Below are positions 56,401-62,400 of a stretch of 64,000 nucleotides of DNA, piece after piece; position 1 is the first letter of the stretch; every line of letters begins with the position of its first letter. This stretch comes from Mnemiopsis leidyi. Its lineage: Eukaryota; Ctenophora; Tentaculata; Lobata; Bolinopsidae. Below the pieces are notes generated by a model. It did no database searches and was not told where the DNA came from. It worked only from the letters and a program-made list of their open reading frames with translations. The position numbers and the translations under genes were made by a program. The stretch covers positions 215,192 to 279,191 of the forward strand of contig JH154687.1 of NCBI GenBank assembly GCA_000226015.1, written 5' to 3'.

Positions 56401-59400
56401 CTCACATCAACTTGGTGGTAGTCTACAACCGAGCTGAGGCAGCTGAGAGGATAAACGGGGCTGTTGTGAGTGTGATAAACGGGAAGAAGAAGACAAAATG
56501 CGGAACTATCAGTTACAACAAGTACCACTACGTCTACTACATCGCTTGTGACGGAGCTGCTGGTAATGTGGTCGAGGTGCTCCAACCCAGGAAGGACTAT
56601 CTCCAGATCTCTGAAGTGGAGGTGTTCGGAGGACCCAACTCCGTGTCTGGTCTGAACATCTTGTCCTACTACAAACCAACCTCGCAGTCGTCTACAGGGT
56701 GGGGCGGAGTCTCCTCCAGAGCGGTAGATGGAGATGTGGACGGTAGATATGACAGGGGCAGTGTTGCCCACTCTGCTCCTGGCAGTGAAAAGGGAGGCCG
56801 TGTAAACTGGTGGAAGGTCGATCTGCAGGGAGTGTATCCGGTCTATCTGGTTATTATACACAACCGTATTGATGGGTGCTGCAAAGACAGGATCCACAAG
56901 GCTGAGGTATGTTACGTGATCGGTTGTTTCGGCCAGCTGTTACTGCGTGCGTGTGTGTTTAAGGTGTGTCTCTGAAAATCAGTCAAAACTTTGAAAATGC
57001 AATAGTCCCAGCACTACTATAAAGCGAAAATATCACGATTTACTACGACTCGTACTCTCGTAACAAAACCGGGAAACCCTCACCAGCTTCTCTGCAGGTG
57101 TACGTTGGAACGAAGCTGTGTGGCAGAGTGAAGTGGATGCCCAACATCCGAGTGTACCCAATAAACTGCCGAGGAGTACAGGGCAGTGAAGTAAGGATCG
57201 TACAGCGACACACCTACCTGGCCCTGGCAGAAGTACAAGTCCTGGGTACAGGCGGACCGGACATCTTCGTGTCTGGATCTGGTAACGTGATGTTGTTGTC
57301 GGAGAACAGATCAGCTAAACAGAGCTCCGTTGCTCATGGTGGGGTGCCTCAGCGAGCTGTGGACGGTCATGTCAACGGTCGATGGGATCAGGGGTGAGAT
57401 CTTGTTGTGTTGTCCTTAGGGATCTTGCTGAATTGCATTGCTTTCATCTGGTCTACTTCAAACATACGGAATTATTTCCTTGTTGTTTGTAAAGCAGCAA
57501 GATGAAATTATAGTGCACTGACTACAACCCTATTACTTTTTTACAGTATCGGCCACAAAAGGGCGGTCTGTGTAGGTTAATACCGTGCTTTAAGCTATAC
57601 AATTTAACTGTTTCGCAACGAATAAAATACTCTATGATAATTGAAATTCGCTGCTGTGAGTTCTGTCTACCGTATAAGGAAGTTTTAGTAGCACAATAGT
57701 AATACGTCTGACTGGGTCAGCTAAATTCCCACGAAGATTTTGAAAGGTAAGTTCCCACGATGTAGTAACATTCCACAACTCATTGCAGAACGGTGACACA
57801 CACTACAAACGGGAAAGAAAACTTCTGGGAAGTAGATCTGGGAACAGTACGTCACATCAACCTGGTTGTTGTGTACAACCGAATGGACTGTTGTCAGAAC
57901 CGTATAAACGGAGCTGTGGTTTGGGCGGGAAAACAAAAGTGTGGAACAATCTACGCAAGGAAGAATATCAACTTTTACTTTGTAAACTGTGGTGGAGCAC
58001 AAGCAGACACAGTTAGGATAACTCTCAACAACCAGTACCTGTCTCTAGCTGAAGTGCAAGTGTTTGGAGGCTCCCAGACCCTCCAGAACCTCAACTTGTT
58101 GTCATGGAGACAGAAAGCTACCCAGTCCTCAACAGGCTGGAACGGACACGCCAGCAGGGCTGTAGACGGAGACGCTTCCGGGAAGTACGGGTACAACAGT
58201 GTAACCCACACCCAGTTCAACAAGGACAACTGGTGGCAGGTAGACTTGGGAGCTACCTTCCCAGTCCATCTGGTGCTGATTCATAACAGGAGGGAAGCCC
58301 CGCAGAGGATAAACGGAGCTAAAGTGTACCTAGACGAGCAGTACTGCGGATCTATCCAGTACATTCCCTACCGGTTTGTCTACCCCATCAACTGTAACGG
58401 CAAGAAGGGCAGGAAGGTTAAAGTGGTACAGGATCACGACTATCTGTCTTTAGCTGAAGTCATGGTGTTCGGTGTTGGGTATCCGTTCAGTGGAACTGGT
58501 GGTGTTTACGCTGCTAACACAGGAGGTATGGTAAACTTGTTAATACAGAACATTCCAGTGTCTATCTATCTTCAAACTTGGGTGTGATATTTTTTATTTG
58601 TATTATCAAATACTAACCGATTGTGTTCACAAATCATACTTATACCAACTTTTCAGGCTGGAAGAGAACATCCATCACTCTAAAGAAAACAGAGAAGATT
58701 CCTGGTGGTAAACTAAAGTTGGGTAATGTGTTCATCATCCGTGGTAAACATACCTCGGATAGTAAACGATGGACTTTCAACTTCATGGGTAACGGAAAAG
58801 ATGTAAGTTATTTCAACACTTGACACACATTTTCAAACGATGTTATCGCAAACTAAACCATTTCAGCATGAATTTCAACAAAAAGTTTCTTAATCAATCT
58901 ATCTTCAGATTGCTTTGCACTTTAACGGACGACCCGAGCAGAAGAAGATCGTTCTGAACTCGTTCCAGCACGGCAAATGGGAGAAAGAGTTGTACATTGA
59001 CTGGCCGGCCTTCGGTGTAGGACAAAGTTTCATTATCGTGGTAACAGTCCTCCACAACGGCTACAAGTTTAAGATAAACAAGATAGAACCTAAGGTTATC
59101 TTCCCTCACCGCATTCCTTTCAACAATGTCAGGAAAGTTAATTTCGGAGGACCTGCAGGAACTTGGACATCCTTCACAAGAAGTACGTGATTTTTGAATT
59201 TAGAGAATAGGCGAGAGCCAGGGACATATTGATTCTAGCTAGCCAGTTTTACCAGCTTAAAATGAAATGTAATCTAACTGAGAAGAGAACTTTCCACCAC
59301 TGACCTGCCCCCTTTCACAGGCTGTCTTCGAGACAACGTAGACTTCACCGGAGGAGACATCATCAACTTCAGAACAAAGGACAAGAACGTGGACGAGTGT

Positions 59401-62400
59401 AAATCTCGGTGTATGAAACATTCCGGTTGTGTAGCCTTCACCTTCCACAAGGGTAACGGACACTGTTGGCTGAAGAACGGTGGATACAGACATGGTACTC
59501 ACAATAACAACCTCATGTCGGGAACCAAGTTCTGTTATGTCACAGGTACTGTCAGAAAATTCTGTTTATACTTCAGAGATAAAAATTAATGTAAAAGCTC
59601 CGGCTTCAGCAATGGAAGTAAATTTATTTACAAGAACTATAACTCAACACCCTCCTCACAGATGGAAAGACGCGTTTGATGGGAGGAGGAAACATGATCC
59701 TGCTCTCCTACAACAAGGAAGCAACTCAGTCAGACGACTATGACAAGAGCTCTGAAGCTGGAACCGCTGTAGACGGAAATACTGACGGCTACTGGGGATC
59801 AAAGTCAGTTTTGTTTTACGTTTAAGCTGGATTTCGGCATTGGTTCTTTCATCTTGTCATCAAGAAAATCAATAAAATTGAACATCAGCATTATAATGAA
59901 ATGACGTACAATCCATGTAGTAACCATGACAACACCCCAGGACTATACAACACACGAGATCTAACAAGAACGTGTGGTGGTCAGTAGATCTAGAAGACAC
60001 CCACAACGTCAACCTGGTGGTGATCCACAACAGGATGGACTGTTGTCAGGACAGGATAGACGGAGCTGAAGTGTTTGTAGACAACACCCGGTGTGGCAGA
60101 GTGTACTACATCCCCGGTAGAAACATCTACTACATCCCTTGTAACGGAGCTAGCGGCAGGAACGTCAAGATAACCCTGGCACACAACTACCTTCACATGG
60201 CTGAGGTTCAGGTGTATGGAGGTGCTGGTGGTATCAAGGGTATGGGTCTCCTCTCCTATCAGAAACCAGCCCACATGTCCTCCATAGCACATGGAGGACG
60301 TCCCGAGAGGGGTGTGGACGGTAACGCTAACGGCTGGTGGGGACGAGGTACCTCTATCCACTCTGACGGTAGGAAGAACGACTGGTGGGTGGACTTAGAG
60401 GGAGTGTACCCTGTCTTCACTGTCATCATACACAACAGGTGGGACCTGTGTTGTGTAGAGAGGATCAACGGAGCTAAAGTCTATGTAGATAACCAGCTGT
60501 GTGGTACTGTACAGTGGAGGAGGGATCAGAGGAACTACCCTATAAACTGCAACGGAAGGAAGGGTAAGGTGGTGAGGATCTCTAGCAAACAAATCCTGAA
60601 CATAGCTGAGGTGGAAGTTCTGGGTACTGGAGGACCTACTCAGTTCGCCCCCATGTTGGGTACCGGAAATGTGAAACTTCTTTCTCTGAGAAGACCTGTA
60701 CAACAGTCCAATACTGGCTGGGGAGGTCGACCTGAGAGGGCTGTAGATGGATACGCTGACGGACACTGGGGCAGGGGGTGAGTCTTAAATGTAGCACGTT
60801 TTCTGTAGGATCAGTGAAACCGTCCCAATACCTGTCATGAAAATGATCAATTTACCTACATATCAAACAAAAATAAATTAACAACCTAACCTGAACCCTA
60901 TCTCAGCACAACAACAAGCACCTCGAGTAACAAAGGAAGTTGGTGGCAAGTGCAGCTGGAGAAGGAGAGTCACGTGAACATGGTGATAGTGTACAACCGT
61001 GTAGACGGGTGTTGTGCCAGGTTCCTCAACGGAGCTAAAGTGTGGGTGGGAGACGGTAATCCCGAACACTGGAAGAGCTGCGGAACTCTCTTCTATAGAG
61101 ACAGGAAGTTTGTCTACTCCGTGTCTTGTGAGGGTGCTACTGGAACTTACGTGAGAATCACCCAAGATAATAACTATCTACAACTTGCTGAAGTGCAAGT
61201 TATCGGTAAGGAACAGTTTGAAATTTCACCATTTTCCAATATGTATTCCTAATTCTGAATGAACTCTACCCAACTTGAAGAAACTCTAAATCTTTCACTA
61301 ACAAACTGTAACTAACGCAACTCCAAATTCCAGGAGGTGAAGCTGCAGTTAAAGGACTGAACCTACTGTCTTTCAACCAGATGACAAAACAGAGTACCAC
61401 CCATGGAGGAGGGGTCTCTAAACGAGCAGTAGATGGAAACACTGACGCCACCTGGGGTGGAGGAAGTGTGACTCACACCGAGAACAAACAAGAGAACTGG
61501 TGGCAGGTAGATCTGGGTAGGAAGTACCCCGTCCACCTCGTCCTGGTACATACCAGGAAGGAGGGGCAGGAGAAACGTATCAACGATGCTAAAGTGTACC
61601 TGGATACCCATCTGTGTGGAACCATCACCTACCTCCCCAAGACTAATGTGTACCCGATAAACTGCGGAGGTTTCACTGGCCAGGTGGTCAAGGTGGTGGT
61701 TAGCAAAGAACCGCTGAATCTAGCTGAGGTTATGGTTTATGGAGTTGGTCAACCATTCGGTGGAAACGGTGGAGTCTGGGCTCAACAAACTGGAGGTGAG
61801 TTAAGAACGTTACGTAGCTATTTAGTCCAATAGGTATATCATAGTACTATAGTATGATTAAGTCCTCTCGGATAGTATTTACTTCTACCAGTCTACATTC
61901 CAAACTAAACAATCAAATTGACCACCCCTACTTCCCAGTTCTTAAGCAGAGCCCTATCGAGTTGAACCAGAAGTACACTCTACCTGGAGAAGAAATACAG
62001 GAAGGAGATCGGTTTATCATCAGAGGAACTCACACTAGTGATACCGAACAGTGGGCTATCAACCTTTGGGATAAATCTGTGAGATATACAACAGTTTTTA
62101 CAGCTGACATTAACAGAAATGAAATCCTTTCTTCTTTTATCTGTTTTTCAACCATATTCCCTATCGTAGAGCACCTTTGTTTACCATCACTTGGTTTCAG
62201 GGAAAGAACATTGGACTACACTTCAACGGTAGACCAGCACAGAACGTGATAGTAATTAACGCTCACATAAATGGCAAATGGGGCCAGGAGGTCAGGTTCC
62301 CATGGCCTGAGATCTATCCTGGACAGACACTTGTTGTCATCATCTACGCAGCCAGAGGTGGCTGGCAGATACAGGTAAATGATCAGACTTGCATTTCCCA

